Virus record (IMG/VR): IMGVR_UViG_3300035694_000001
Coordinates: 1 to 64,000 of that record
Strand: one strand, 5' to 3'
From: a virus
Length of the DNA stretch: 64,000 nt
Shown here: positions 1-8,305 of the stretch, piece after piece
Layout: each line of letters starts with the position of its first letter
Position numbering within the stretch: position 1 is the first letter of the stretch
Position numbers and translations under genes: made by a program
The notes under the pieces: generated by a model
Told to the model about the DNA's origin: nothing
What the model saw: only the letters and a program-made list of their open reading frames with translations
The model's database searches: none

Positions 1-609
1 CAACGGAGCGGCGGTCTTGGTGGCCTCATATGCCGCTTTCCTGGCCGCGCGATCAGCTTCTTCATTCATGATCCGCCGGACAACCTCGGCCTGACGCTCG
101 CTGAGTGGCTTCTGAGACCTGACCACATCGGCCATGCCAGAGATGAAATCGCTGGAATAGTCGCCGAGAAGGTTGTTTAGGTAGTTGGCAATATCCTGGT
201 TGCCCTCTTCGAGCCATGCAGCGAAGATCTTGGCCTTCCGGGATTCCTTCTGAGCTTGACGAGTTTCACGCTGCTTCGCTAGCCGGTCTTGATGAGCACG
301 CAGGGAGGCCACAGCCGACTCAAGCTCAAGCCGGGTTGCTGTGGTGCCCCAGCCGGCTCCGTGGTTCGCTCCGCCACACGCACAAGAACAATTAGGCCCC
401 GTGGCGCCCATGCATCGCGAATCGCAGCTTTCCGTGGTGGTCACAGCAGCTAGGCGGTCAACGATAATCGTGTGGCTGCAGCCACCTGGGCACATCACAC
501 ATTGCTGCTGGCTAGTGGCCTTTTCACCTAGGTCGACCCGGTACGGCCGGTCACAGGTGGCACAGCTTCCGAGGTAGAGGTTGGTGCTGGCGATGTACGT
601 GTCAATCAT
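1..609 (-). CDS. Cysteine-rich N-terminus plus charged helical protein (partial)
   Basis: The reading frame starts at ATG 609 with GGGAG six bases upstream and is still open at the window edge, so the C-terminus is missing. The first 85 residues hold two CxxC-type pairs (SCATC, QCVMC) and a Cys-rich patch (CSCACGG), likely zinc-binding. From about residue 95 it becomes a charged, probably coiled-coil helix rich in Arg, Gln and Glu. I do not recognise the family. Nucleic-acid binding is only an inference from the zinc-like N-terminus. Confidence 0.75.
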   Translation of the reverse strand, partial: MIDTYIASTNLYLGSCATCDRPYRVDLGEKATSQQQCVMCPGGCSHTIIVDRLAAVTTTESCDSRCMGATGPNCSCACGGANHGAGWGTTATRLELESAVASLRAHQDRLAKQRETRQAQKESRKAKIFAAWLEEGNQDIANYLNNLLGDYSSDFISGMADVVRSQKPLSERQAEVVRRIMNEEADRAARKAAYEATKTAAPL

Positions 610-647
610 GATGACTCCCTAGCTCGCTGCTGTGTGCCTGACACTTA

Positions 648-676
648 GTATATAGGATCCTAGTATCCCAGCGTTA
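648..676 (-). promoter_or_regulatory. Conserved promoter-like block, copy A
   Basis: Read leftward it carries GTAACGCTGGGATAC, then TAGGATCC, then TATATAC. It matches the blocks at 5976, 13900, 36336, 36788 and 42983. It lies between the leftward gene ending its 5' side at 609 and the rightward gene at 696. No good -35 is visible leftward, but rightward a CTGACA sits 17 bp before TAGTAT. It may serve either or both directions. Confidence 0.55.
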
Positions 677-695
677 CCCCGGGAGGTTACGCCAT

Positions 696-1067
696 ATGGG
701 TGAACTGCTGCGGTCTGGGTGTAGTCCGATCTTCTGTAGCCCAGACGGGCCAGGCCAGCCGTTCGGTACTTGGTACTTGGCAATTTTCGATGCCATCCGG
801 CTGGTTGTTATTTTCGCAGCACTAGGTGTGGTGACGGCAACAGGCACAGCGTGGGCGCGCTCGGTATCGCACGGTGGCCAGCGAGATCGGTATCTAGCTC
901 TGGCTTTCTTCTCGGCGGTGGTCGCAGGCACTGAAGTTGAGAATATGGGTAACTACGCATCGTACCGTCTTGTATTGTCAACAATAGGGGTTGCTTTAGC
1001 TATCCGGGGTTTATGGAGGTTTCGCCATGAGCAGCCGTCTGAGCCGGAAGGTTTGATTGATGGATGA
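696..1067 (+). CDS. Membrane protein, unknown function
   Basis: A 123-residue protein with about three hydrophobic segments (around residues 28-52, 66-80 and 91-105). ATG 696 follows GGGAGG at nine bases. It overlaps the next gene by a few bases, so the two are co-translated. Its position just before the terminase genes, with two more small genes, does not reveal a role. No family recognised. Confidence 0.7.
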   Translation: MGELLRSGCSPIFCSPDGPGQPFGTWYLAIFDAIRLVVIFAALGVVTATGTAWARSVSHGGQRDRYLALAFFSAVVAGTEVENMGNYASYRLVLSTIGVALAIRGLWRFRHEQPSEPEGLIDG

Positions 1068-1251
1068 CATGCGTTCGCTCGCTGAAGAGTTTATTAACGA
1101 GCTGCGAGAACTAGTGCAGCCGCCCAAACACAAGAAGCTGCGTGTTGGTCGGTTACTTGCTCTCGTTGCTGGTCTAGCCGTGGCGGCAGCAGTCGCTCTT
1201 GTTGCGCGGGAATGCCAGAAAGTGCCCAGCTTTGATCCCTTGGATGATTGA
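1060..1251 (+). CDS. Small single-pass membrane protein
   Basis: A 63-residue protein whose helical N-terminal half is followed by a basic stretch and one hydrophobic segment (GRLLALVAGLAVAAAVALV). ATG 1060 follows GGAAGG and overlaps the stop of the previous gene. The stop shares bases with the next ATG (TGATG). Function unknown; the topology suggests a cytoplasmic N-terminal part anchored in the membrane. Confidence 0.65.
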   Translation: MDDMRSLAEEFINELRELVQPPKHKKLRVGRLLALVAGLAVAAAVALVARECQKVPSFDPLDD

Positions 1252-1550
1252 TGCCGGGCGGCTGGGCGGGCAGCGACCGCTCAGCGCGCCTACCGGCCAA
1301 CTGGCCCCAGCTATGTGCCCAGGTACGCCGGAGGGATGGTGACCTGTGTTGGTGGTGTGGCAAGGGCGGGGCGGTACCAGGCAAGAGCCAGGTAGACCAC
1401 AAACACAGAGGCGATGATCACCGCCTGAGCAACCTCGGCCTTATCCATACCACTCCATGCCATGCCCAGAAGTCCAGCGCAGAGGGCAACCAGGAACGGT
1501 GGCGGCATCGTATGGCACGGCCGGCGGAGAAGCATCCGGGATACCTGTAG
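1251..1550 (+). CDS. HNH endonuclease, terminase-proximal
   Basis: About 99 residues with a compact HNH fold: CWWCGKGG (first zinc pair), VDHKHRGDDHRLSNL (catalytic His region) and a final TTPCHAQK. Stand-alone HNH proteins next to the terminase genes are common in siphoviruses, and in some they are needed with the terminase for cohesive-end DNA packaging (established for HK97-type phages). Its position about 1 kb before the small terminase fits that role. It is unlike the three zinc-finger HNH genes elsewhere in the window, which look like homing enzymes. Confidence 0.85.
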   Translation: MPGGWAGSDRSARLPANWPQLCAQVRRRDGDLCWWCGKGGAVPGKSQVDHKHRGDDHRLSNLGLIHTTPCHAQKSSAEGNQERWRHRMARPAEKHPGYL

Positions 1551-1704
1551 CGCGCACTCGGATGGTGGGGAGTGGCAAGTAGAGCCCGTAGTAAGGCCCC
1601 TTGGTAGGTAGGCCAGCGAGCCGGCGACTTGGCCACCCAACGTGGGGATTCTCCACGGTTTCGTTACTGTGAATCGCAGCCGAAATTCATAGGGAATTGA
1701 TGGC

Positions 1705-1720
1705 CTGTCTAGCTTGACAG
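1705..1720 (+). promoter_or_regulatory. 16-bp palindromic operator-like site
   Basis: The sequence CTGTCTAGCTTGACAG is a near-perfect dyad also found near 43463, 48197 and 53572, with weaker versions at 43016 and 53550. Here it contains a TTGACA -35 hexamer, with TACCCT 17 bp downstream as a plausible -10, so a bound protein would block RNA polymerase. Its reverse complement contains TGTCAAG, the core of the L5-type mycobacteriophage stoperator. Confidence 0.5.
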
Positions 1721-1846
1721 GTGATAGCCGGGGGTGTACCCTGCCGCGCCTTTACCCGGCACCGGGAGGTACTGCGCTTAGCTGCCCACGCGATCCACCG
1801 GGTAAATGATCTTGGGATCTGGTGGTAGGGTTCGCGAACAAGAAAG

Positions 1847-1902
1847 GCCCCAAGCCGGTGGCTGCCAGCCTGGGGCGTGTCAACCTGTAAGGGCAGGTCA
1901 AC
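1847..1902 (+). promoter_or_regulatory. Two-hairpin leader of an HNH gene, copy 1
   Basis: Hairpin one pairs GCCCCA (1847-1852) with TGGGGC (1871-1876). Hairpin two pairs ACCTG (1883-1887) with CAGGT (1894-1898), leaving the Shine-Dalgarno-like TAAGGG in the loop, immediately before ATG 1903. The same arrangement precedes the HNH genes at 10555 and 15460. It probably limits HNH translation; the first hairpin could also act as a terminator for upstream transcription. Confidence 0.6.
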
Positions 1903-2688
1903 ATGTCTGATCGTACATGCTCGGTAGTGGGTTGTTTTAGGCGCCAAGTGGCACACACGCGGTGTGACCCTCACTACCGCGAGGCGTTAGTTGCTGGCGA
2001 TGTAGTGCGCCTAGTTCCGCGATCTTCTTGCGCGGGGTGCCGTACGAAGCTACCCAATGGGGGCAGTCCCCAGCGTAAGTGGTGCTCTGTGGCTTGCTGT
2101 GAGCGTACGAAACGGCACGGCACAGGCATCTTGCCAGAGAAAACCTGTGAGTGGTGTGATAAGACTTTTATACACCGGATATCAACAACTCGGTATTGCA
2201 CTAAACAATGCGGCTGGCTGCATCGGTCAGCAAAAATGCCTAAGCAGCCCACTCCTGAACCTAGGATGTGCCCAGAGTGTGGCACAGTATTCACACCACG
2301 ACCTAATAAGGCAGCTAAGGCTAAATGGTGCTCCCAAGCTTGTGTGCAGCGGGACGTCAAGCGCCGGCATCGTGCGCGGCTAGTAGCGGCGACTGTTGAG
2401 CCCATCAACCCACAGCTCGTGTTTGAGCGCGATAACTGGATTTGCCAGCTTTGCGAGAGGCCGATTGACCAGGTAGCGAAAGCACCACACTCATGGTCAC
2501 GAAGCATAGACCATATCACACCCCTGTCTCAAGGCGGGGCACACACAGACAGCAATTTGCAGGCTGCCCATTTTCGTTGCAACCAGCTTAAAAGTAACTA
2601 CGAGGAGGCGATATGGCGGGACAGGGTAGGGCGCCTAAGCCTGTGCGTGCCCGGCGCAATGATACCGCTCGCCGAGATGCCGAGATGA
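1903..2688 (+). CDS. Zinc-finger HNH endonuclease (homing type), copy 1
   Basis: A 261-residue protein. The N-terminal two thirds has a chain of CxxC-type zinc modules (CAGCRTK, CEWCDKTF, CPECGTVF). The C-terminal third is a classical HNH domain: ICQLCERP, then SIDHITPLSQGG, then HFRCNQLK. The nuclease core ends near residue 232 and the frame then runs 76 bases into the small terminase gene. Paralogues with the same leader and layout lie after the capsid gene (10555) and after the tail-tube gene (15460). It is most likely a selfish homing enzyme. Confidence 0.85.
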   Translation: MSDRTCSVVGCFRRQVAHTRCDPHYREALVAGDVVRLVPRSSCAGCRTKLPNGGSPQRKWCSVACCERTKRHGTGILPEKTCEWCDKTFIHRISTTRYCTKQCGWLHRSAKMPKQPTPEPRMCPECGTVFTPRPNKAAKAKWCSQACVQRDVKRRHRARLVAATVEPINPQLVFERDNWICQLCERPIDQVAKAPHSWSRSIDHITPLSQGGAHTDSNLQAAHFRCNQLKSNYEEAIWRDRVGRLSLCVPGAMIPLAEMPR

Positions 2689-3071
2689 CTGAGGTTGAGT
2701 ATGACGGTGAGTTACATGGGCCTGAATTGCCTGTAGGCGTTTTGCCCGATGGCGCGGATTGGCATCCCCAAACCAAAGCTTTGTGGGACTCGTTAAGAGA
2801 GATGCCGTTGCTTAAGAACGAGCCTTCTCTTGGATGGCAGTTTTTAATGGACACAATGCTTATGCATACCGTCATGTGGTCAAAGGGAAGATGGGAATTT
2901 GCATCAGAAGTAAGATTGCGTTTAGCGAAGTACGGAGCGACACCGGAAGATCGCATGCGGCTGAAGATCAAGGTTGCGACGCCGGCTGATGAAGCTAAGC
3001 GGCCAGCCGCAGCGGGACAGGGCTCAGTCTCGGATATCGCCAGCCGGCGAGCCCGGCTGTCGGGCTCCTAG
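2613..3071 (+). CDS. Terminase small subunit
   Basis: A 152-residue protein with the basic Gly/Lys-rich opening (MAGQGRAPKPVRARR) typical of actinophage small terminases, followed by a helical core. It would recognise the packaging site and recruit the large subunit. ATG 2613 follows a strong GAGGAGG and lies inside the end of the HNH frame. The large subunit is about 800 bp away, separated by three leftward genes, an unusual split. Confidence 0.75.
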   Translation: MAGQGRAPKPVRARRNDTARRDAEMTEVEYDGELHGPELPVGVLPDGADWHPQTKALWDSLREMPLLKNEPSLGWQFLMDTMLMHTVMWSKGRWEFASEVRLRLAKYGATPEDRMRLKIKVATPADEAKRPAAAGQGSVSDIASRRARLSGS

Positions 3072-3290
3072 GACCGTTCCGATGGCCCAGGCGGCGCGCT
3101 CAGAGCTAAAGCGGGATTGCCTGCACTCGGTCCACACGCCGTCCAGCCGCCAGCCCTCGGCAAGCTCAATCTCGCCGCGCTCGACGGCACGGAGGACGTG
3201 AGATCGCAGCATGGCTTCGATCACGGGCGGGTCATCGAGAACGCAGAGCGGCACGAGGCAGGCGAATCGCAGAGGTTCCAAGGTGGTCAT
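3024..3290 (-). CDS. Hypothetical protein, third gene of inserted leftward operon
   Basis: An 88-residue, mixed alpha/beta-looking protein of unknown family. ATG 3290 overlaps the stop of the preceding leftward gene (ATGA). Its 3' end overlaps the 3' end of the small terminase by 48 bases on the opposite strand. The overlap chain with two membrane-protein genes indicates co-expression. Confidence 0.6.
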   Translation of the reverse strand: MTTLEPLRFACLVPLCVLDDPPVIEAMLRSHVLRAVERGEIELAEGWRLDGVWTECRQSRFSSERAAWAIGTVLGARQPGSPAGDIRD

Positions 3291-3385
3291 CCCAGCGCCA
3301 CGGCCAGGTAGATGGCGGCCAGCAGCAAGAAGCTCAGGCCTACGAGCATGGCCCAGGCGTAGGCGAGGGCCCGCAGCCAGGTCAT
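3287..3385 (-). CDS. Tiny single-pass membrane protein
   Basis: A 32-residue, very hydrophobic peptide (AMLVGLSFLLLAAIYLAVAL) starting at ATG 3385, which overlaps the upstream stop by four bases, and ending in a four-base overlap with the next gene. Chained overlaps on both sides are the main support. Function unknown; a membrane partner of the neighbouring anchored protein is possible. Confidence 0.55.
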   Translation of the reverse strand: MTWLRALAYAWAMLVGLSFLLLAAIYLAVALG

Positions 3386-3834
3386 CGACGCTTGCCCAGC
3401 GGCGACGGCACGGCGTTCTCGGCGAAGTCGGGCAGGCTTACCCAGCGGTCGCCGGATGACCCAGCGAGCCACACAGAGCCCGCTGTGCCGTTCTCCGGCC
3501 CTCTGGTCTCCTGCACGGTCACCACTTCACGGCCCCAGGGGTTGCCGAGATCCCACTCCCAGATAGAGCCGACTGCAGGCATGGCGTAGCTCGTGGGTTC
3601 GCTCACGTCCGACACCGTAGGCCATTCCCAGCCGGCGACGTCGCGCAACCAAACGCGGTCTTCCGGGGTCAGTGCCTCTAGTGCGGCAATCTCAGCTTTG
3701 ACCTCGGCCACCTTAGTTTGTATTTCATCGATCTTGGTATTTACTCGGCGAGTATCGCATGCAACGGATACCCGACAGGTAATTACCAATATAATGATCC
3801 AGCCGGCTACAGCTACTACGATGTACCAGGTCAT
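3382..3834 (-). CDS. N-terminally anchored membrane protein with coiled coil
   Basis: A 150-residue protein: one transmembrane segment at residues 2-20, a short predicted coiled coil (about 30-55), then a Trp/Gly-rich soluble domain. It is the first gene of a three-gene leftward operon between the two terminase genes, diverging from the large terminase at 3867. Such isolated reverse units in a virion module are often expressed separately, for example in lysogeny. That role, and any effect on superinfection, is inference. Confidence 0.65.
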   Translation of the reverse strand: MTWYIVVAVAGWIIILVITCRVSVACDTRRVNTKIDEIQTKVAEVKAEIAALEALTPEDRVWLRDVAGWEWPTVSDVSEPTSYAMPAVGSIWEWDLGNPWGREVVTVQETRGPENGTAGSVWLAGSSGDRWVSLPDFAENAVPSPLGKRR

Positions 3835-3866
3835 AAACAGTATTTTACTCCTAGCGAGGTGACGCC

Positions 3867-5528
3867 ATGCCGCGCCGCCTCGTGCAAGCTAAATACCATG
3901 ATCGTAATCGCAGCCTTGGATGGTTACTGCTGGCATGGATGGAGTATTTTACGGTCCACGGCCCAGGGGATGTTCAGGGCGACCCTGTACGGCACGGTGA
4001 CGAAGTATCGAGCTTTATCGTTGATTGCTACGCACTCGATGAAGTCGGTCGTCGACTATATGACTCGGCGTTTTTCTCGAGGCCGAAGGGTTGTGATAAG
4101 TCAGGGCTTGGTGGTCGAGAAGGGCTCACGGAAGCTCTGGCGCCTTGCAGGTTCGATGGCTTTGCCCTCGGCGGTGAGGTTTATCAAGATCCTTGGGGTT
4201 TAGGTTTTGTCTACGAGTATCAACCTGGTGAGCCGATGGGCCGGCCAGTCAAGGTTCCGTACATCCGCTGCATGGCTACTGAAGAAGGCCAGACCGGACT
4301 GGTGTACGACACGATATACTTTAACTTGACAGACGGGCCGTTATCTGAGGTAACGGGCATAGATCCGGGCCTCACTCGGGTACTTTTGCCAGGTGGTGGT
4401 GAGATTACTCCATCTACTGCCTCCTCGGCCGCAAAAGATGGCGGCAAAGAGACTTTCGTTATTTTCGATGAAACGCATCTGTACAACACACCTGACCTTC
4501 GGCGCATGTACTCGACGGTTACCCGGAATCTTCGCAAGCGCAAGCTGATTGCGGGCACCTGGTACCTCGAAACAACTACGATGTTCGCTCCTGGCGAGGA
4601 CTCGGTAGCCGAGGGGACTTATCGGCTGTCTGAGGCTATTGAGGCCGGCAAGACGCGGCGAGAGAGGTTGCTCGTTGATCACCGCTGGGGAGAATGCGAC
4701 AAGACCGAGAATGAAGCTGAGTTGCGAACCGCCATCGCTGAAGCTTATGGCGACGCAATGGCATGGAATGATCTTGACGGACTCGTTGATGAATTCTACG
4801 ATCCCCGAACCCACATCACAGATTCACGCCGCTATTTTCTCAACGCTGAGACTGAGACCTCTGATGCATGGGTAGCGGCTCGTGAGTGGGATCCGTGCGC
4901 TAATCCATTAGCGGTCCTTGCTGACGGCGACATGATTGCCCTCGGTTTCGATGGTTCGGTTAACGATGATGCTACCGCGCTTGTCGCGTGCCGAATTGAT
5001 GACGGTCATCTCACGCTGCTGGCCTGTGAGGAAAAACCACCAGATGCGGGGAAAGAGTGGCAAGTAGATCAGGTAGCTATAGACGCAGCAGTTGCCCAAG
5101 CTTTTGAAAAATATGAAGTAGTAGCCTTTTTCGCAGATCCTCCACATTGGCAGGATTATGTGGATAAATGGACAGCTGAGTTTTCGGGACAGCTTGAAGT
5201 AAGAGCCACACAAACACATCCTATCGAGTGGTGGACGAACCGCCCGGCAATTATGGTCAAGACCTTGGAACGCCTCCGTGAAGCGGTTGCGGCTCGACGG
5301 CTCACCCATGATGGCTCTACTATCTTTCGTCGGCACGTGCTCAACGCTCGGCGTCGGACGTCTCGCTCAGGCATCACGATTAGCAAAGAATACCCCAACT
5401 CGCCGAAAAAAATAGACTCGGCTATGGCCGCCACTCTTGCTTATGAGGCTCGTGCTGACGCAATCGCGGCCGGTGTGTTAACTCGGCGACAGAACAAGTC
5501 TCGATCCAAGAGATTGGTTCGGTTCTAG
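3867..5528 (+). CDS. Terminase large subunit
   Basis: A 553-residue packaging motor. A variant Walker A motif, RPKGCDKSG, lies at residues 72-80. Walker B with catalytic Glu (FVIFDETH) is near 196-204. The RNase H-like nuclease follows, with acidic residues in GFDGSVNDDAT (near 360), FADPPHW (near 422) and KKIDSAMA (near 513). It pumps DNA into the prohead and cuts it. GCDKSG departs from the usual GxGKS, but a lysine and a following small residue are kept. A GAGG site precedes ATG 3867. Confidence 0.92.
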   Translation: MPRRLVQAKYHDRNRSLGWLLLAWMEYFTVHGPGDVQGDPVRHGDEVSSFIVDCYALDEVGRRLYDSAFFSRPKGCDKSGLGGREGLTEALAPCRFDGFALGGEVYQDPWGLGFVYEYQPGEPMGRPVKVPYIRCMATEEGQTGLVYDTIYFNLTDGPLSEVTGIDPGLTRVLLPGGGEITPSTASSAAKDGGKETFVIFDETHLYNTPDLRRMYSTVTRNLRKRKLIAGTWYLETTTMFAPGEDSVAEGTYRLSEAIEAGKTRRERLLVDHRWGECDKTENEAELRTAIAEAYGDAMAWNDLDGLVDEFYDPRTHITDSRRYFLNAETETSDAWVAAREWDPCANPLAVLADGDMIALGFDGSVNDDATALVACRIDDGHLTLLACEEKPPDAGKEWQVDQVAIDAAVAQAFEKYEVVAFFADPPHWQDYVDKWTAEFSGQLEVRATQTHPIEWWTNRPAIMVKTLERLREAVAARRLTHDGSTIFRRHVLNARRRTSRSGITISKEYPNSPKKIDSAMAATLAYEARADAIAAGVLTRRQNKSRSKRLVRF

Positions 5529-5536
5529 GAGGCTTG

Positions 5537-5839
5537 ATGATGCCTCAGCACGCACGCCTCGCATCAACTATTTCAGAACGCCTAGACCAAGTGGAGCTAG
5601 ATATGTCTGCGGTGCATGACGCAATTGCCCGGCTGTCCGACCGGCTGGATTTGGTAGAGCAGGCTGTAAAGGATCGGGAGCAGTCGCATGTTGATGCGAT
5701 CTCGGCTCAGGTCGATCGGGCTGACCAGATGCTTGCGCTTCTTCGTGACGAAAGTGCAGCTCAGTCCGCAGTGACAGAGCACCCGGCTGATGTTGAGTCG
5801 TCTGAGCCGACCTCGCACGATTCTGGGTTGCTGAGTTAA
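5537..5839 (+). CDS. Small coiled-coil protein between terminase and portal
   Basis: About 100 residues, almost entirely a charged heptad-like helix (ISERLDQVELDMSAVHDAI and onward). ATG 5537 follows AGGAGG; a second ATG follows directly. Its stop overlaps the end of the leftward gene at 5836. Role unknown; coiled-coil proteins at this position are often accessory head proteins. Confidence 0.65.
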   Translation: MMPQHARLASTISERLDQVELDMSAVHDAIARLSDRLDLVEQAVKDREQSHVDAISAQVDRADQMLALLRDESAAQSAVTEHPADVESSEPTSHDSGLLS

Positions 5840-5970
5840 AACACACTCACTGCCCACAAGTACAGCTGGTAAGCCAGCCCCACAGGAATAGCAACAAGCA
5901 GTGGCACAACAAATACCAGGGCTACGCCTTTCTTAAACTCGCGCTCAGCGCGGTGCAATGAGTGTTTCAT
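5836..5970 (-). CDS. Reverse-oriented 44-residue membrane protein
   Basis: A short gene with a basic, helical N-terminus and one transmembrane segment (VALVFVVPLLVAIPVGLAY). It starts at ATG 5970, just downstream of a conserved promoter-like block (5976-6006). It sits tail to tail with the preceding gene inside the virion operon. The private promoter and reverse orientation suggest expression separate from the virion genes. Confidence 0.6.
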   Translation of the reverse strand: MKHSLHRAEREFKKGVALVFVVPLLVAIPVGLAYQLYLWAVSVF

Positions 5971-5975
5971 ACTGG

Positions 5976-6006
5976 GTGTATCGCCTGCGAGCATCCCAAC
6001 GTTACA
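5976..6006 (-). promoter_or_regulatory. Conserved promoter-like block, copy I (variant)
   Basis: Read leftward: TGTAACGTTGGGATGCT, a diverged middle, then CGATACAC. It matches the block at 13900-13930, including a shared neighbouring sequence that supplies the rightward ribosome site (AGGGGGTTGGTGTG here, AGGGGGTTGATGTG there). It lies directly upstream of the leftward gene at 5836-5970. The -10 region is degenerate here. Confidence 0.45.
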
Positions 6007-6016
6007 GGGGGTTGGT

Positions 6017-7468
6017 GTGCTCGATTACGCAGCTCAGCCGAATACCCCTGACTGGTGGCTCCTGCGTCTCGGGAAGAAGCTAGAAACCGACCGTCATAGG
6101 CTTGATGCGCTTGACGCTTATTGGCGGGGCAACCACCCGGTGCCGTTCGGTAATCAAAAAATGAGAGAGGCCTACCGCAAATTCCAGAAGCAAAGCAAGA
6201 CCAATTTCTGCAAGCTGGTAGCGGAGTCGGTAGTTGAGCGGCTCAAAGTGACGGGTTTCCGAACTGGCGGAGATGGGTCTGAGACGCTTGATAAGACGGC
6301 CTGGGGTTGGTGGCAAGCTAACCACCTAGACGCGGATAGTGGTTTAGTGCACCGTGCTGCTATTGTCATGAGTCGTGCGTATGTCATCGTTGGCCCGCAC
6401 CCAACACAAGAAGGTTTGCCGCTGGTAACGGGCGAAGATCCCCGGCAAGTTATACACGAGGCGGCCCCGGACAATCGTCGTCGCCGCCTAGCAGCGCTGA
6501 AGACATGGTGGGATGACATCACAGGGCGGCAGCTGGCTGTGCTGTACCTGCCGGATTCGATTTATTATTACCGTAGCGCGGAGAAGACAGCTGAGCCCGT
6601 AGAGGGTATTTTCCGATCAGCCGGTAAATGGGAAGTTGACGATTCCGAGGAAGAGACCGGCTCAGTTGATAACCCGCTTGGTGAAGTTCCGGTAGTTCCG
6701 TTTTTGAATTGCCCGGATCTAGGAGGTAACACCCTCGGCGAGTTCGAGGACGTTCTTCCTATTCAAGATCGCATTAACACAGAGGTGCTTGATCGCATGG
6801 TGATTAGCGCCATGCAGGCTTACCGGCAACGGTGGGCGATTGGTGTTGATCTCACAGATGAGAACGGCAACCCCACTGGCGGTTTTGATCCGGGTGCTGA
6901 TTTGCTGTGGAACGTCTCGGATGAAAATGCTAAATTCGGAGAATTTCAACCCGTTGACCTAGTTGGGGTGCTGAAAGCAGTAGAAGCGGATGTAATGCAC
7001 TTTGGTGCGATCACCCGGACTCCACCCCATTATCTGCTGGGCTCTATGGTGAACATCTCGGGTGATGCGTTGGCAGCGGCTGAGACAGGCTTGACCTCTA
7101 AGGTTATCGAACGATCACAAGAATTTGGCGAATCGTGGGAGTTGGTTTATCAGCTTGCTGGTCGAGTTATGGGAACTGAAGTTCCTGATGACTGTGAGGT
7201 CATTTGGGCTAATCCGCAGTTTAGAACGTTGACTGAGATGGCCGCAGCCAGTGTTCAGCTCATGACAGCCGGCGTGCCGTGGCGTACGCGCATGGCCGAG
7301 CTGGATTACACCCCTTCCCAGATCGAGCGCATGCAGAGCGAGAGGGCCTCAGACGCCCTCTTGTCGGCCGCCCTGGCGCCTCAGGTGCCTACTCCCTCTT
7401 CAGTGCCTGGGGCGCCGGGCGGCGCGGCGGCGCCCGCCTCGGCGGCAGCGCGTGCTTTGGGAGGCTGA
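6017..7468 (+). CDS. Portal protein
   Basis: A 483-residue protein of the SPP1 gp6-like portal family, starting at GTG 6017 five bases after AGGGGG. The helical N-terminus (PDWWLLRLGKKL), the central clip/wing region and the DVMHFGAITRTPPHYLLG segment with following long helices match this family. It forms the dodecameric ring through which DNA enters. The Ala/Pro-rich tail is low complexity. Order terminase, portal, MuF, scaffold, capsid is classical. Confidence 0.9.
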   Translation: MLDYAAQPNTPDWWLLRLGKKLETDRHRLDALDAYWRGNHPVPFGNQKMREAYRKFQKQSKTNFCKLVAESVVERLKVTGFRTGGDGSETLDKTAWGWWQANHLDADSGLVHRAAIVMSRAYVIVGPHPTQEGLPLVTGEDPRQVIHEAAPDNRRRRLAALKTWWDDITGRQLAVLYLPDSIYYYRSAEKTAEPVEGIFRSAGKWEVDDSEEETGSVDNPLGEVPVVPFLNCPDLGGNTLGEFEDVLPIQDRINTEVLDRMVISAMQAYRQRWAIGVDLTDENGNPTGGFDPGADLLWNVSDENAKFGEFQPVDLVGVLKAVEADVMHFGAITRTPPHYLLGSMVNISGDALAAAETGLTSKVIERSQEFGESWELVYQLAGRVMGTEVPDDCEVIWANPQFRTLTEMAAASVQLMTAGVPWRTRMAELDYTPSQIERMQSERASDALLSAALAPQVPTPSSVPGAPGGAAAPASAAARALGG

Positions 7469-7471
7469 GCG

Positions 7472-8302
7472 GTGACGGCCCCTAGCCCACAAGCTCAAGC
7501 CAGCGCAGCCGCGATGTTGGCCGCCTACTTGGCTGCGACCTCGGTGCTGCGGGCCCGGCTGCTGGACTTCGTAGCCGCCAGCTACGCCGGGCAAGGTGAC
7601 TACCGCGACGCAGCCGCTGCCGCGTTCGTCGCACAGACGGTGCCGGCGGTGCAGGCCGCTCAGCAGACCATGGCCAGCCTCACGAGTGCCTACCTGGCGC
7701 ACATGATCGCATCAACGGCTGGTGGCAGCTCAGCGCCGATAGGTGTGTCTGCTGATGTGCTGAGCACTCTGCGTGGTGTCGATCCGGCTGAGGTCTATCG
7801 GCGGCCTTATGTGCAGGTGTGGACGGACCTAGCTCAGGGCAAGGACTTCCCTGCTGCTGTGGCGGCTGGCGGCCGGCGTGCTGCCAGCTTGGCGGCTACC
7901 GACCTGCAGATGGCCAAGACCAAAGCAGCTCAGGTGGTGATGCAACATGACGGACGCGTTACTGGTTATCGTCGCGTACTTGTTGGTGCGCATTCTTGCG
8001 CTCTTTGTGTCCTAGCTTCTACACGCTGGTACAGCCGGGGTGACTTATCTCCAATCCATCCCGCGTGTGATTGCGCGGTAGAACCATTATTCGGCGGCGC
8101 TCAGCCAGATGAAATACCGGCCGCTGAGTTGCACGCGATTGTTTCTCGGGATTTGGGGGCTAATTATGTGTCAGCTTCAGGTGCGCAAGGTCCGGTGAAC
8201 TACCGAGACATTGTGATTACTCATGATCACGGAGAATTAGGTCCGGTGCTAGGTGTGCGTGGCCAGCATTTTACGGGGCCTTCAGATATCCCAGGAGGGT
8301 AA
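7472..8302 (+). CDS. MuF-like minor head protein
   Basis: A 276-residue protein beginning at GTG 7472, four bases after the portal gene. The N-terminal half is Ala-rich and helical. The C-terminal half has the MuF signature: HSCALC (near residue 175), then IHPACDC (near 197) followed by a V-P segment. MuF proteins associate with the portal inside the head and may be injected with the DNA. No toxin domain is fused here. Confidence 0.85.
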   Translation: MTAPSPQAQASAAAMLAAYLAATSVLRARLLDFVAASYAGQGDYRDAAAAAFVAQTVPAVQAAQQTMASLTSAYLAHMIASTAGGSSAPIGVSADVLSTLRGVDPAEVYRRPYVQVWTDLAQGKDFPAAVAAGGRRAASLAATDLQMAKTKAAQVVMQHDGRVTGYRRVLVGAHSCALCVLASTRWYSRGDLSPIHPACDCAVEPLFGGAQPDEIPAAELHAIVSRDLGANYVSASGAQGPVNYRDIVITHDHGELGPVLGVRGQHFTGPSDIPGG

Positions 8303-8305
8303 GTA

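Larger units (their letters stand above)
1551..1902. other. Gene-free interval before the first zinc-finger HNH gene
   Basis: This 352-base stretch has no convincing gene; short frames on both strands lack ribosome sites and family features. It contains a palindromic operator-like site (1705-1720) with a possible rightward promoter (TTGACA 1714-1719, TACCCT 17 bp later) and the two-hairpin HNH leader (1847-1898). A packaging (cos) site could also lie here, given the flanking HNH and terminase genes, but I cannot identify one. Confidence 0.5.

Noticed and set aside
4324-4333. CTTGACAGAC resembling the operator half-site
   Set aside because: It lies inside the terminase coding sequence, lacks the second half of the dyad, and has no nearby gene start.
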